From Alphaproteobacteria bacterium (GTDB lineage Bacteria; Pseudomonadota; Alphaproteobacteria; Rickettsiales; JADKJE01), in the NCBI GenBank assembly GCA_016722515.1, contig JADKJE010000007.1, forward strand, positions 1 through 60,062: 60,062 nt of DNA, given 5' to 3'. The notes beneath the pieces were generated by a model. That model searched no databases. It saw nothing but the letters and a program-made list of their open reading frames with translations, and was not told the origin of the DNA. The number at the start of each line of letters is the position of its first letter. Within the stretch, counting starts at the first letter, position 1. Positions 19,478-28,297 of this stretch are shown here, in pieces. A program made the position numbers and the translations under genes.

Positions 19478-19500
19478 TGGCATACAATTCAGGTATGCCA
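19478..19500. other. Hairpin next to the tRNAs
   Basis: Perfect 8-bp inverted repeat TGGCATAC/GTATGCCA with a 7-base loop just upstream (minus direction) of the tRNA-Thr-like gene. It has no T run. It could be a processing signal for the tRNA transcript. The rest of 19501-19596 shows no convincing gene. Confidence 0.4.
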
Positions 19501-19596
19501 GCCTAGCCGCCTTGTACTGTGGCAAAGTGATGGTACGTTTTCGGCTACCAACTGCTTACTTGTCTTTCCAAGAGTCCTGCCACGGTGTAGCCGTGA

Positions 19597-19821
19597 CTAT
19601 GCTAACTTAGGCGCTTGTACCTTTCGACCAAACTGGTCCATACGAATACCATCTATTCGCGGTGTCGGTTTGTTTTGGTCGAGTAGGCAATTTGCCTGTT
19701 TTCTGCTACGGTAAGCCAAGCGTTCTTCCGCAACAGAACTGTCTTGCTTGATCTCGTACTTAAAGGTTATGAACCAAATCAATCCGAGACAAGCAAGACA
19801 GCACAGGTCCAGTTCGATCAA
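19597..19821 (-). CDS. Small protein with N-terminal hydrophobic segment
   Basis: 74 residues starting at a TTG that overlaps the stop of the upstream DUF669 gene (TTGA). Residues about 4-20 are hydrophobic and could anchor it in the membrane; the rest is charged. A long imperfect inverted repeat (arms at 19739-19750 and 19790-19801) lies inside the gene. I do not recognise a family, and the TTG start makes the call uncertain. Confidence 0.45.
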   Translation of the reverse strand: MIELDLCCLACLGLIWFITFKYEIKQDSSVAEERLAYRSRKQANCLLDQNKPTPRIDGIRMDQFGRKVQAPKLA

Positions 19822-20597
19822 CGACCTGGAGCGCCGAACGGCGAAGGCGCACCCGGAACAGGCTGGAACGGTGCCGGAGCAGCGGGAGCCGGGAACGCAC
19901 CAGGAGCAGCGGGAGCAAACCCCTGGGGTGCGTAGGCGACAGGCGCGGGTGCTGCCGGAGCCTGGGGCATCTGGAACCCAGCAGGTGCGGCCATCGGAGC
20001 CGGAGCCGCACCAGGGAAGCCCATTGGCGCTGCGGGTGCCGGAAACGCACCTCCTGGAGCCTGGGGCACTGCGAAGCCGCCACCGAAGCCAGCAGGACCA
20101 GCCTGAGCCGCAGGAGCGACCGGGGCTTGGGGCTGGTTCGCGTCAGCACCAGCGACATTGCCAGGACCAGCGTAAGGCTTGAAGGTCTTGATTTCTGCAA
20201 ACCCGATGAACTCGCCAGGAGCGTTGTTCTTGGGAGAAAACTTGATGTCGGTCTTGATGGTCAAGGGCTTGCCGTGGAAAATGGCAGTGTCCTGGAACGA
20301 ACCTTGATGACCGATTGCAGCCAACAAAGTTGTCATCTTGCGACGGCAAATTTCACCCGAACCGCCCGACTTGGAACCGTCCTTGGGAAGCCACAGGAAA
20401 AGGTTTTCGGAAATTTCGCTGCCACGTTCGGAGCCTTCAACAATCTGGAATGTGACCACAAGTTTCGGCTTTTCGGCGTTGGACTGGTCAACTTCCGTCT
20501 TGAGCAAGATGGCGTTGTACTCGCCCTTGGGCAAAGTGCTGTAATCCTCGAAAGGTTTGTAGTCAGCAGGGTTGAAAACGAATCCGAGATTTGCCAT
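19818..20597 (-). CDS. DUF669-type single-strand DNA-binding protein
   Basis: 259 residues. The first 150 or so resemble DUF669 proteins (PF05037), which accompany Sak4-like ATPases in phage recombination modules and are thought to act as single-strand DNA-binding proteins. The remaining hundred residues are a low-complexity tail of alanine, proline and glycine ending in acid-free residues, unlike the acidic tip of bacterial SSB. It is one of two proteins in this operon with such tails. It lies 24 bases after the ATPase gene. Confidence 0.75.
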   Translation of the reverse strand: MANLGFVFNPADYKPFEDYSTLPKGEYNAILLKTEVDQSNAEKPKLVVTFQIVEGSERGSEISENLFLWLPKDGSKSGGSGEICRRKMTTLLAAIGHQGSFQDTAIFHGKPLTIKTDIKFSPKNNAPGEFIGFAEIKTFKPYAGPGNVAGADANQPQAPVAPAAQAGPAGFGGGFAVPQAPGGAFPAPAAPMGFPGAAPAPMAAPAGFQMPQAPAAPAPVAYAPQGFAPAAPGAFPAPAAPAPFQPVPGAPSPFGAPGR

Positions 20598-20621
20598 GTT
20601 CTTTTTCTCCAGGTTTAGGGG

Positions 20622-21461
20622 TTAAGCTCTATTGAAAACGTCTATGCCTGACACTGAATATACAGCTTCGGCTAACGCATTCCAACTGTTTTGTGGTGGC
20701 ACTGGAAGATTTATTTCTTGCACAATGCCAAAGCGGTTTCCCGCAACGTAGGAAGGGGTACGGGAACAGCCCATAACACGCCCCTTGTTCTGCGAAATTC
20801 CCTTAGAGACTCGTCCTGCCTCAGAGACAAACAAAGGCTCGTAGATAAAGCCTAAGATGTCCGCCCACTGAGTCAGCATTTCACGCTTGCCGTAATTTTT
20901 GCCATTCTTGGGAGAATGTAGCAACAAATCCCAGCAGTCAAACTCACCAGCGGTAGGGTCGATGATCTTGCTACTGAAAACATGGCAAGTCAACACAATG
21001 TTAATGCCATAGGTAACCGCAAGAGTATCGAACGTGTTTAGAAGCAACGTAAACTGCGTGTTGGCCACAGCATAGGCTTTGCCGAAGCCGCCGTAAGCTG
21101 TTTCCATTGTGACAGTTTTTGCACCACGGCTTGCAACATACTCAGGCGAGTTTGATACCACCCATTCATGGATGAAACGCTCGATAGCTGTAGCACTATC
21201 AAAAGCAAGCGTTTTGTAAGGAAACTGGCCAGCAGCAACGTACTGGCAAATTTCATTGATGCAAACCCACAACTGATCCCAGCTTTGGACCATTGGTGTT
21301 TTTGGACAAGGCACACCAGCGAAACCGACTTCGCAAGGGACAAGCAAAACCCCAGGCGCACCAGCGCATAAGGTAGTTTTGCCCATCTTTTCTTGCGCTG
21401 CGGTTACGACACGCAAGCCAGACTTGGAAGCCCCTTGCGTGATTCCGCTTAGAAAGCTCAC
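20622..21461 (-). CDS. Sak4-like RecA-fold ATPase (AAA_24)
   Basis: 279 residues with a Walker A motif A-A-Q-E-K-M-G-K-T-T (21-30) and a Walker B strand K-T-L-A-F-D-S (83-89). The layout fits the AAA_24 (PF13479) phage nucleotide-binding family, whose members act as Sak4-type single-strand annealing recombinases. The GTG start overlaps the TGA of the upstream gene. The neighbours (ssDNA-binding protein, Cas4-like nuclease, helicase, polymerase) support a recombination-dependent replication role. Confidence 0.85.
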   Translation of the reverse strand: MSFLSGITQGASKSGLRVVTAAQEKMGKTTLCAGAPGVLLVPCEVGFAGVPCPKTPMVQSWDQLWVCINEICQYVAAGQFPYKTLAFDSATAIERFIHEWVVSNSPEYVASRGAKTVTMETAYGGFGKAYAVANTQFTLLLNTFDTLAVTYGINIVLTCHVFSSKIIDPTAGEFDCWDLLLHSPKNGKNYGKREMLTQWADILGFIYEPLFVSEAGRVSKGISQNKGRVMGCSRTPSYVAGNRFGIVQEINLPVPPQNSWNALAEAVYSVSGIDVFNRA

Positions 21462-22430
21462 TTAGCGGCCTTGACTTCCAATTGTGGCGACCCATCCTTT
21501 TCCGTGACGGCGACAGCAAGGATTTGCTTGTCTTCATACGAAAGATCGCGGAACGCCTTTTTGTCAACAACGTGTTTGGTCTTGAACAGGCCAGCAGGAG
21601 CGTAACCGTTCTTCGCAGTCAGGTTGGCAATTGCAGCGTCCAGGTGGTCTTCGTCCACAGGGCGATTGATAACGCCAGTGATGTTCAAAACCCGACCGTC
21701 GATCAACGCGCACTTGTTGACGCCTTCGCGCAAGCCGTTGGGGAAACAGGTTTTGACCAGCTTGTTGCGAAGCTCGTCCTTGACTTCCTCGAAAGCCGCA
21801 ATCTGAGCCTTAACAGCTTCCCAGGCCGTAACCCAAGCCGAAACCTCGTTGGGGTCGGCAGCGGAAGTGGCTTCCACCGGAAGCTCGGTGGGAACATACG
21901 CAGCCGGAGCCTGGGGCTGGACAGGTGCTGGACTTGGGAACGGAATCACGTTGGCTGGCATGACCTGGACCACAGGCAAGGCAACTGGAATCGCCGCTGG
22001 TGTTGCCGGAAGCGGAATGATGGGGGTTGCCTGGGGAACGATCGGTGCAAGGACCGGAAGCGGAGCCAAGACCGGAGCGGCCACAGGTGCGACAGGAGCC
22101 GGGAACGGCGAAGGCGCGGCGAAGGGCAGACCAGGAGCAACAGGCGCGGCGAAGCTGGGAGGAACCACAGGAGCCGGAGCAACGTAGTTCGGATCGCGAA
22201 CAATCAAGCAGGTTAGGCCATTTGCCCAAGCTGTGTTGAACTCGGCAGGTGCGCCCGCTCTGGTCGATTTTCAATTCCAGCCAGCACGGGTCACCAGGTG
22301 ACCAAAACTGCAACGTGTTGGTCGTCAGTTGGACGCACAAGGGGTGGTCGTGGTCAACGATCATCCAACCAGCAGGCACTGGAACTGTGTTCTTGGTGTT
22401 GTTGTAGTTGGTCCACTGTTGATCTGACAT
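21458..22430 (-). CDS. Pro/Ala-rich protein of the recombination operon (frame break at about 22262)
   Basis: The gene starts at the ATG at 22430, preceded by GAGGAAAA. The first 57 or so residues (W-T-N-Y-N-N, later W-S-P-G-D-P) are in one frame; an extra base near 22258-22270 then shifts it, and the protein continues as A-G-A-P-A-E-F-N-T-A-W into a long proline/alanine/valine-rich segment and a folded C-terminal domain of about 120 residues. The total is about 323 residues. The C-terminal domain resembles small proteins found beside Sak4-like genes, but I cannot name it with confidence. Low-complexity tails here and in the DUF669 protein may mediate contacts or condensates. Confidence 0.65.
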
Positions 22431-22538
22431 GGTTTTCCTCGGTGATTTTGTGGTGCCGCAGCCCTCTTGCGGCGGCGATAGTATAAAGTATAAAGCAACC
22501 ACTTCCAAAATCCAAGTGAAAGGTTTATACTTTACAAC
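22431..22538. promoter_or_regulatory. Divergent control region with two TTTATACTT boxes
   Basis: Between the minus-strand recombination operon and the plus-strand primase. On the minus strand CTTTATACTT (22486-22495) supplies a TATACT -10 element with TTGGAT 17 bases upstream. On the plus strand GTTTATACTT (22523-22532) places a TATACT -10 only 7 bases before the ATG at 22539. The boxes belong to the TTTYATACTY family seen at 31.9-32.5 and 36.5 kb, so they may be operators, promoters or both. A GCCGCA/TGCGGC hairpin lies at 22455-22473. Confidence 0.6.
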
Positions 22539-24808
22539 ATGGTCGAAAAGATACCCTTGCAAATGCGTGAGTTGCCTCAATGGATCGTCTCTAAACCTGT
22601 AGTTAGAGAGGATGGAAAAATCGACATCCCGCCGTTAAGCTCTGTCACTGGCTATGGTGTCGATCCGTGCAACCCTTGTAACTGGTCGAGCTTCGATCAA
22701 TCTGTGGCCACAGGAATGCCCTACATAGGCTTCTGCCTGTCGCACTCCGATCCGTACACCATCATCGACCTTGACGACAAAGCGGAGAAACCAGCAACCG
22801 ACGAGCAACGCGCGTTTTTCGGTCAGTTAATTCAAGCGTTTGGCAGCTACACCGAAGTTTCAAGGTCTGGTCACGGCTATCACATTGTCGTTCGCGGTAG
22901 GATTCCTGTAGGTCGCCGTAGCGACAAGCACAAGATTGAAGTGTACTCGGCAGATCGCTATTTCGTTATGACTGGAAACGTGATTCCAGGCTACACCGAG
23001 ATTGTAGACGGTCAGCGCGGCCTAGACTGGCTTATGAGCCAAGTTCTAAGCGCCACGATCCCAGGCCACCACTCTTACGAGCTTGACCAGCATCTAGAAC
23101 AGCCTGAGACAGATCAGGAAATGATGAACCGCATGGCAGCGGCAAGCAACGCAGACAAAATCATAGCCCTTTGGAACGGAAGTTGGCAACAGTTTGATTA
23201 CCCTTCCCAATCCGAAGCTGACATGGCTCTTATGGACATCCTATGTCACTACTCGCCTAATGATGAGCAGTGCAGGAGGATGTTCCGTTTTAGCCAGCTC
23301 GGTCAACGCGAAAAGGCAAAGCGTAACAACTACCTGGATTTCATGCTTCGCAAGAAGCGCGTTGAACAGATTGAAGTTGATTATAGTCAGTTGTTGCCGA
23401 TCAAGAAACCTGTATCTGTGGCCACAGAATCGGAACCTATGGAAGCACCAACCACAGAACGCGAAACAACAAGCGGTGTTAAGCAACTACAGTTTGCGCC
23501 TGGAGCCTTGGGCTGGTTGCAATGGTACTCGTACTGTTCTGCCGAACGTCCGGCGTTGGATATTTCCCTTGCCGCTGCAATTGGCTTCCTGTCAGGAATG
23601 GTAGGCAGGTCTTACAACTGCGAACGCAGCGGATTGAACCAGTACATTTTGCTACTTGCACCTACAGGAACTGGCAAGGATGAGCTTGGCAAACTGCCTG
23701 AGCGTATTATCAACCAGCTTTCCGACACAATTCCTGCAATCAAGACTTTCGCGGCCCTGGCACTTTTGCCAGCGGCCAAGCTCTGATTAAGCGGTTGAAC
23801 AAGCAATCTTGCTTCTGCTCTGTGATGGGTGAGTTTGCCGAGACAATTGCACCGCTTTGCGGAAGTAACCTAAGCTCTGCTGACAGTATGCTAAAGCGTG
23901 CGCTGCTTATGCTTTACAGTTCGTCAGGTGCAGACGGTACTTTGCAGTCAATGGCCTACTCGGATGCAGACAAAACCACCGACGAAGTTAAGTCACCAGC
24001 CTTGACAATGTTGGCTGAGACTGCACCGGAAAAGTATTTTGCAGCCTTGTCAGAAGAACAGATTGACAACGGTTTGCTTCCAAGATTCTTGACTATTGAC
24101 TATCGCGGTATGCGCCCACCAGCAAACCCAAATAGCGGCATGAAAATGCCACAGGAAATGAAGAACTGGTTGGTTGAACTTGCATCAATTTGCTTATCCC
24201 AATCGCAGCGCGGTGGACCGATCCAAGTACAAATGGACCCGGAAGCCGCCGAAATCCTACGCAAAGGCGGCGACTTTGACACAAACTGCGACAACCTAAT
24301 TAATAACGGCGACAACAGCGAAAGACAACTATGGAATCGTGCTCACCTTAAAGCAATAAGGTTGGCAGGTCTTGTCGCTGCTGTAACATATCCTCATCAA
24401 CCAGTAGTAACAAAAGAGTTTGCGGCTTGGGCTGTGGAACTCGTAACAAGGGACATTAAAGCTATGCTCAAGAGATTTGAAGAAGGTGTTGGAGAAGGTG
24501 ACGCGAAACAGCTTGCCGACCTGCGTAAGGCTTTGTGGCAGTACAAGGAATCCAGCCCTGAGAAGGTCATGGAGTCCTATGGCATTAAGGAAGCGGCTGT
24601 ACGCTCTGGCCTTGTGCCTTACGTCTACCTGCAACGCAAGCTGGCTGGCATCACCAGTTTCCGCAAGGATCGAGCAGGTAGCAGCGTTGCAATTAACAGG
24701 TCTTTGGCCACATTGATTGCAACTGGGGAAATTGTCGAAGCGTCAAGGGAAAAGGCGCTATCTCTAGGTTACTCAGGTAAGCTATACATTTGTAACTTTG
24801 GAGACTAA
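22539..24808 (+). CDS. Primase-polymerase/helicase fusion (frame break at about 23753)
   Basis: About 756 residues. The N-terminal part has I-I-D-L-D-D (acidic residues near 77-80) and G-H-G-Y-H-I (His115), the pattern of archaeo-eukaryotic-type primase-polymerases such as the NrS-1 family. The C-terminal half carries a Walker A A-P-T-G-T-G-K-D-E (374-382) and resembles DUF3987-type helicases. At about 23753 one G seems to be missing: restoring it joins the first frame to G-P-G-T-F-A-S-G-Q-A-L and the second frame that ends at 24808. It should prime and unwind DNA for the polymerase. There is no ribosome-binding site in front of the ATG; the transcript may be leaderless. Confidence 0.8.
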
Positions 24809-24811
24809 GAA

Positions 24812-24840
24812 AAAGGCCGGGAGATCCGGCCTTTACTTTT
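24812..24840. terminator. Bidirectional terminator between convergent genes
   Basis: AAAGGCCGG, five-base loop, CCGGCCTTT, then ACTTTT in the plus direction and an A-rich flank that gives T in the minus direction. It separates the plus-strand primase gene from the minus-strand gene ending at 24839. Confidence 0.85.
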
Positions 24841-25207
24841 ACATCGAATCTGTTTGCAAAGCCCAAGCTCCAGCCTGTAAAGCTGGTTTTGGTAGTTCCG
24901 GTTTTAGTTCGTGAGCATTCACACCCAAAAACGGACCACCTTTCTTGCGGTCGCTTTGCCAGGACCAGCAACTGTGAATTGCGCGGTGAATGTAGTTCTG
25001 AGCCTTGGCCAATTCCTTTTCAGCGTTGTCCTTTTCCCCGCAACGCATCATGTACTTGTTGGCCTGAGCAAGGTTGAAGTTACGTTTGACAATCGCGTGT
25101 AGCTCAGGCGGAATATCGTTGCAAATGATTGTTTCTTGAACCTCGATTGGTTCAACTCCACGGCCTTCAATCTTGCGATAGTGTTCGTCGTGTACGTTGG
25201 TGGTCAT
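24839..25207 (-). CDS. DUF3310 (SaV-like) protein
   Basis: 122 residues from the ATG at 25207, preceded by GGAG and overlapping the stop of the upstream gene (ATGA). An early H-Y, then K-Y-M-M-R-C-G-x-K-D and later K-A-x-x-Y-I-H match the DUF3310 family (PF11753), often annotated as a putative nucleotide kinase in phages; the true activity is not established. The pairing with a ThyX-like gene suggests nucleotide metabolism. Confidence 0.75.
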   Translation of the reverse strand: MTTNVHDEHYRKIEGRGVEPIEVQETIICNDIPPELHAIVKRNFNLAQANKYMMRCGEKDNAEKELAKAQNYIHRAIHSCWSWQSDRKKGGPFLGVNAHELKPELPKPALQAGAWALQTDSM

Positions 25208-25779
25208 TGTTTTCTCCAACCAGCCATAGCGCGGTATTGCGCCAAATCGCGCTGGAACTTAGGGGTGTTGTCGAAGTTTTCGTTGCACTTGGTCATTTCA
25301 GGACAAAAGCCGCGATAGATGCACTCAGGCACCATGACCGCAGCAACATCTTCATCAAGTGTGGCCACAGATTGTTTTACGCCAAGCCACTCCCTACGGG
25401 TTTCAGGGTGAGCATTAAAGCAAAGTCGCTTCCTGGACACCGTGATTAGCGACTGTGGGTTAAGGTCCATCGAATGTTCGACGCTTGCGCTTTGCGGCTT
25501 GTCGTCTCTGGAAACGCCTGTACGGTCGTCGCGTTGGGTTGTTACGAAATGCTCAACACCAATCTTGTGCCGGACAAAGTGAACCGAGATCCAGGATTTC
25601 AGCCTTAGCTTTACACCAAAACCAAGTACACGGATTGGGGAATGTTCGGCAAGCAAGATTGCTCTGCGAAACTTGCGTGTTACTTCCTTGGAAGCGTCCT
25701 GGTCAGGCTTGTTTACTGTGGATCGAGCAAGGTTCAAAACCCTTAGCCAAGATCCATCCATCCATTTGTCGATAACCAT
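25204..25779 (-). CDS. ThyX-like (FAD-dependent thymidylate synthase-like) protein
   Basis: 191 residues from the ATG at 25779. The E-H-S-P-I segment (45-49), H-F-V-R-H-K (67-72) followed by a T-T-Q-R-D-D-R stretch, and the late R-L-C, T-R and P-E-C-I-Y-R-G-F-C elements resemble phage ThyX-like proteins. The canonical ThyX signature R-H-R-x7-S is altered: the second arginine is lysine and the serine is missing. It could make dTMP, modify a pyrimidine, or be a non-catalytic relative. A TGTGGCCACA site lies at 25360. It is coupled to the DUF3310 gene. Confidence 0.6.
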   Translation of the reverse strand: MVIDKWMDGSWLRVLNLARSTVNKPDQDASKEVTRKFRRAILLAEHSPIRVLGFGVKLRLKSWISVHFVRHKIGVEHFVTTQRDDRTGVSRDDKPQSASVEHSMDLNPQSLITVSRKRLCFNAHPETRREWLGVKQSVATLDEDVAAVMVPECIYRGFCPEMTKCNENFDNTPKFQRDLAQYRAMAGWRKQ

Positions 25780-25796
25780 TTTGCTCTTTCTGGATA

Positions 25797-25830
25797 AAAG
25801 AAAACCCCAAGGGGGTCGAATCCCTTGGGG
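25797..25830 (-). terminator. Intrinsic terminator (minus direction)
   Basis: CCCCAAGGG / CCCTTGGGG, a 9-bp perfect stem with an 8-base loop, followed on the minus strand by TTTTCTTTT. It should end transcripts of the genes above 25899, so the ThyX-like gene either depends on read-through or has its own promoter. Confidence 0.8.
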
Positions 25831-25898
25831 CTGGTCCCACACTAGACACCAACTCTCCTAAAAGGTTTGCGGGTCAGTGGCTTTTGTGTAGGGCCGGA

Positions 25899-26133
25899 TT
25901 ACACGGCAGGAGCGTCAGCCTTGGGCTTGCGAGGAGCGCGGGGCTTCGGGGTGTCGTTCCATGTCAGGGTGTAGCCCACAAGCTGACCCGTCGTTCAGGA
26001 CATCGTCCAAAGGGGTTTCGTCGGGAGCGCCAACGGCCTTCTTGAGCAGTCCACCAATCTGCTCGGCGGTAATGTTGACGTGCTTGCGAACGGACTTGGT
26101 GACTTCCTTGGTGACTTCGATCTTCGTGCTCAT
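25899..26133 (-). CDS. Small protein with basic proline-rich tail (one-base frame break)
   Basis: About 77 residues. The clean frame begins at 26133 with a charged helix (K-E-V-T-K-S-V-R-K-H). Near 25992 one extra G shifts the frame; removing it gives a Y-T-L-T-W segment and a tail rich in lysine, proline and alanine ending at the TAA at 25899-25901. Function unknown; the basic tail would fit nucleic-acid binding. Confidence 0.55.
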
Positions 26134-26163
26134 GATGTTCTCGTTTCTCGTTTGGGTTTGTGC

Positions 26164-26637
26164 TTAGGCGATTTCGCCGTTGCGGTCGATGCGAACTCCA
26201 ACCATGTAGGAAGGAACGTTGCTGGCAGGATACTCGCTTGCAACAGTGTTGTGCAAGCGGGTTTCAAGTTCAAATGCCTTATTCTCGGCTGAGATTCGGC
26301 GCTTTCGTTCGTAGTCCAGGTCGCGGATCAAAGCGTTTGCACGCTTGTGACCAGCTTCAAATTCCTTGATGAAATTGTCACGCTGGTCCAGAGCTTGTTT
26401 CAGGTTGCTTGCTTCGTTAGCCAACTGCGTGCGAAGGTTTGCGATGGTTGTGTTTGCTTCTTCTGCCGAACCCTTGAACAGATTGCGTTCGGAGTGCAAC
26501 GTCTTTGTTGCGTTGTTCAACTCTGTGGCAAGCTCTTTGTAATGCTCACAGGTGTTTTTGAGACTTGCATTTTCCTTCTCCGCTGCGATCAGTCGGGTGG
26601 TAAGTTCTTTGGTTGTAAGACCCTTGTAGCTCGACAT
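26164..26637 (-). CDS. Coiled-coil protein
   Basis: 157 residues from M-S-S-Y-K-G (ATG at 26637). Most of it, residues about 15-130, is a charged heptad-like helix (repeated L, A, E, K, R), ending in a short conserved-looking Y-M-V-G-V-R segment. No family recognised. It stands between small genes of the same strand. Confidence 0.65.
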   Translation of the reverse strand: MSSYKGLTTKELTTRLIAAEKENASLKNTCEHYKELATELNNATKTLHSERNLFKGSAEEANTTIANLRTQLANEASNLKQALDQRDNFIKEFEAGHKRANALIRDLDYERKRRISAENKAFELETRLHNTVASEYPASNVPSYMVGVRIDRNGEIA

Positions 26638-26727
26638 AGTGTTTGCCCTCACTTGTTTCTGTAGACTAAGTTACAGTGTTATTTCCTAAAAGTCAAGCCC
26701 TCTTTGACTTTACTTCTTTGGAATCTT

Positions 26728-26979
26728 TTATTCGTACTTGGCCACTTTCCAGTAGACACCAGTACGCTCGTACTCACGGTCCCGCAGATCGTTGATTTCT
26801 TTGCTGGTTGACCTTACGGAGTTGTCTAGGGCGATTTCACGCCCATTGGATAGAGTTCTGGTCAGTCGCCAAGGTCCGTCCATCTGGAGCTTCGCACGGC
26901 ACTGTACAGCCGCTTGATCTTCCTGGCTACCGTACTTGGCAATGTACTCTTCCTGTGTCTTCCATTCTGAATTGCTCAT
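26728..26979 (-). CDS. Hypothetical protein
   Basis: 83 residues from M-S-N-S-E-W (ATG at 26979). Charged and glutamine-rich, without membrane segment or metal motif. It follows the gene at 26993 by 13 bases and probably shares its transcript. Not recognised. Confidence 0.6.
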   Translation of the reverse strand: MSNSEWKTQEEYIAKYGSQEDQAAVQCRAKLQMDGPWRLTRTLSNGREIALDNSVRSTSKEINDLRDREYERTGVYWKVAKYE

Positions 26980-26992
26980 GGTCGAAATATAC

Positions 26993-27733
26993 TCAGTACT
27001 TTCCACCAAAGTTCTTATTTGTCATACCCATTGGTATAATCGAGTTGGGCGGAACCACACCAGCATAGACCAAAACCGATAGGATCTTGGCACAATTGTA
27101 AAGTTGGTTCATGCTCATCTTGGAATGGTCGTCAGCTTCAATCAGTCGCCAAGCCCACTCGCAAAGTTCCACGGCTGGCAGTCCCCAGGGTGCCATAGGA
27201 ATTTGGTCCGGTGCGTGGTAGATGATAGCGCGGCCACCAGGGTTCTTCTTGGCGTGCTTCCTGGACACCTTAGAAGGTGCTTGCTCTAGCACAGGACGGC
27301 TCTTGGCGGTCAGGTCAGGCTTCTCCAGGGGTTTCGGCGCGGCTGGCTTGATGGTGCTTGGGAGCAAGGCTACGCCTGGGATGTCGAAGGCCGGACCTTC
27401 ATAGGCTGTAGCCTTGGGAGTCTCGAAGACTTTGGCTGCTGTGATGGGCTTTTCTGTGGCCACAGAAGCGAACTCAGGTCGCCAAGCGGCGTTTGCATTA
27501 AGCAACCCAACGGCACATTCTTTGTCCATTCCAGTTACAATAAGGAATGATTCAAAAAGCGCGTTACCAAACGCAATTTCGTATTGAGATTGCTTGACAG
27601 TTTTTGCAGCAGCGGCCTTGTCGTGAGCTTCCGAGATCATGTACTCGGCTTTTTTAGAGCATTGGTTGTTAACCATCTTCATTGTAGACACAACAAGCAT
27701 TGCTGAGTTGTCTTCATCCCAATCAAGCATCAT
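26993..27733 (-). CDS. Hypothetical protein with proline-rich centre
   Basis: 246 residues. An acidic start (D-W-D-E-D), a helical first third, a proline/lysine/alanine-rich linker (about 105-160), and a C-terminal domain with W-G-L-P-A-V-E-L-C-E-W. Its ATG overlaps the stop of the small membrane gene upstream (ATGA). I do not recognise the family. A TGTGGCCACA site lies at 27455. Confidence 0.65.
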   Translation of the reverse strand: MMLDWDEDNSAMLVVSTMKMVNNQCSKKAEYMISEAHDKAAAAKTVKQSQYEIAFGNALFESFLIVTGMDKECAVGLLNANAAWRPEFASVATEKPITAAKVFETPKATAYEGPAFDIPGVALLPSTIKPAAPKPLEKPDLTAKSRPVLEQAPSKVSRKHAKKNPGGRAIIYHAPDQIPMAPWGLPAVELCEWAWRLIEADDHSKMSMNQLYNCAKILSVLVYAGVVPPNSIIPMGMTNKNFGGKY

Positions 27734-27879
27734 TTAGCCTTAATGTAAAGGTGTTTGGACTCTTCGCGTTTACGCCTTATTACCAACAGACGAGCTATAG
27801 ACGGGCAAGCCACAATAAGCAACGGTATTGCTGAAACAACTACACCAACAATAGCACAAGTCAATAGCATTTCATCCAC
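27730..27879 (-). CDS. Small membrane protein
   Basis: 49 residues from a GTG that overlaps the stop of the upstream gene (TAGTG); an in-frame ATG lies 9 bases later. A single hydrophobic helix of about 22 residues is followed by a basic end (R-R-K-R). Its stop overlaps the next ATG. Chained overlaps on both sides argue that it is real despite its size. Confidence 0.6.
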   Translation of the reverse strand: MDEMLLTCAIVGVVVSAIPLLIVACPSIARLLVIRRKREESKHLYIKAK

Positions 27880-28016
27880 TAGTCTTTTTCCTTAAAGACA
27901 TGATGGCAGTGCTGACAGTAAACATGACCGTCACGCGAACGGGTGTATTCATGGCCAAGAAAGCCACAAATCTTTACGGCAATATATACAATCAAGTTGT
28001 CAATCCAGTTTACCAT
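27879..28016 (-). CDS. Small zinc-ribbon protein (DUF1660-like)
   Basis: 45 residues. A short hydrophobic start is followed by C-G-F-L-G-H and C-Q-H-C-H-H, a layout like the short phage DUF1660 proteins. The ATG at 28016 overlaps the end of the lipoprotein gene by 7 bases. The role is unknown. Confidence 0.6.
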   Translation of the reverse strand: MVNWIDNLIVYIAVKICGFLGHEYTRSRDGHVYCQHCHHVFKEKD

Positions 28017-28297
28017 TTGAAACATCCTCTGTGTTTTTTCAAATTTCTAACAAAACGGGACAAGTCGCAATGGTTTTCACCAACAGGATTGTCCCAAGTC
28101 ACCCTGGTTAGTATTGGTTTGTAAGTTGTGCTATCTGCATTGAAACAGGCCGAATCTTCTGTCTCAACAAGAGAGTAAAACATATCTGTAAAAACCTCAC
28201 AATTTGGTTTCTGAGGTTCTGTGTAGGTAACGTCGCAGCTTGTTAGAAAAGCTGTTAGTAAAAGCATTAGCAATAGCTTTTTCATTTTAGTTGTCAT
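28010..28297 (-). CDS. Phage lipoprotein A
   Basis: 95 residues. A lysine start, a leucine-rich signal segment and the lipobox L-T-S-C (Cys21) mark a lipoprotein. After it come four further cysteines; the C-terminal half (W-x5-G-x2-H-C-D, ending R-G-C-F-K) resembles the second lipoprotein at 31072-31398, so the two look like paralogues. Phage lipoproteins of this size often block superinfection by masking receptors; that is inference here. Confidence 0.7.
   Translation of the reverse strand: MTTKMKKLLLMLLLTAFLTSCDVTYTEPQKPNCEVFTDMFYSLVETEDSACFNADSTTYKPILTRVTWDNPVGENHCDLSRFVRNLKKHRGCFKW

Noticed and set aside
19478..19500. tRNA-Phe anticodon arm (loop CTGAATT)
   Set aside because: The 8-bp hairpin has no D arm, T arm or acceptor around it.
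19740..20200. Plus- and minus-strand frames opposite or within the DUF669 gene tail
   Set aside because: They arise from the GC-rich proline/alanine repeat coding and have no start signals.
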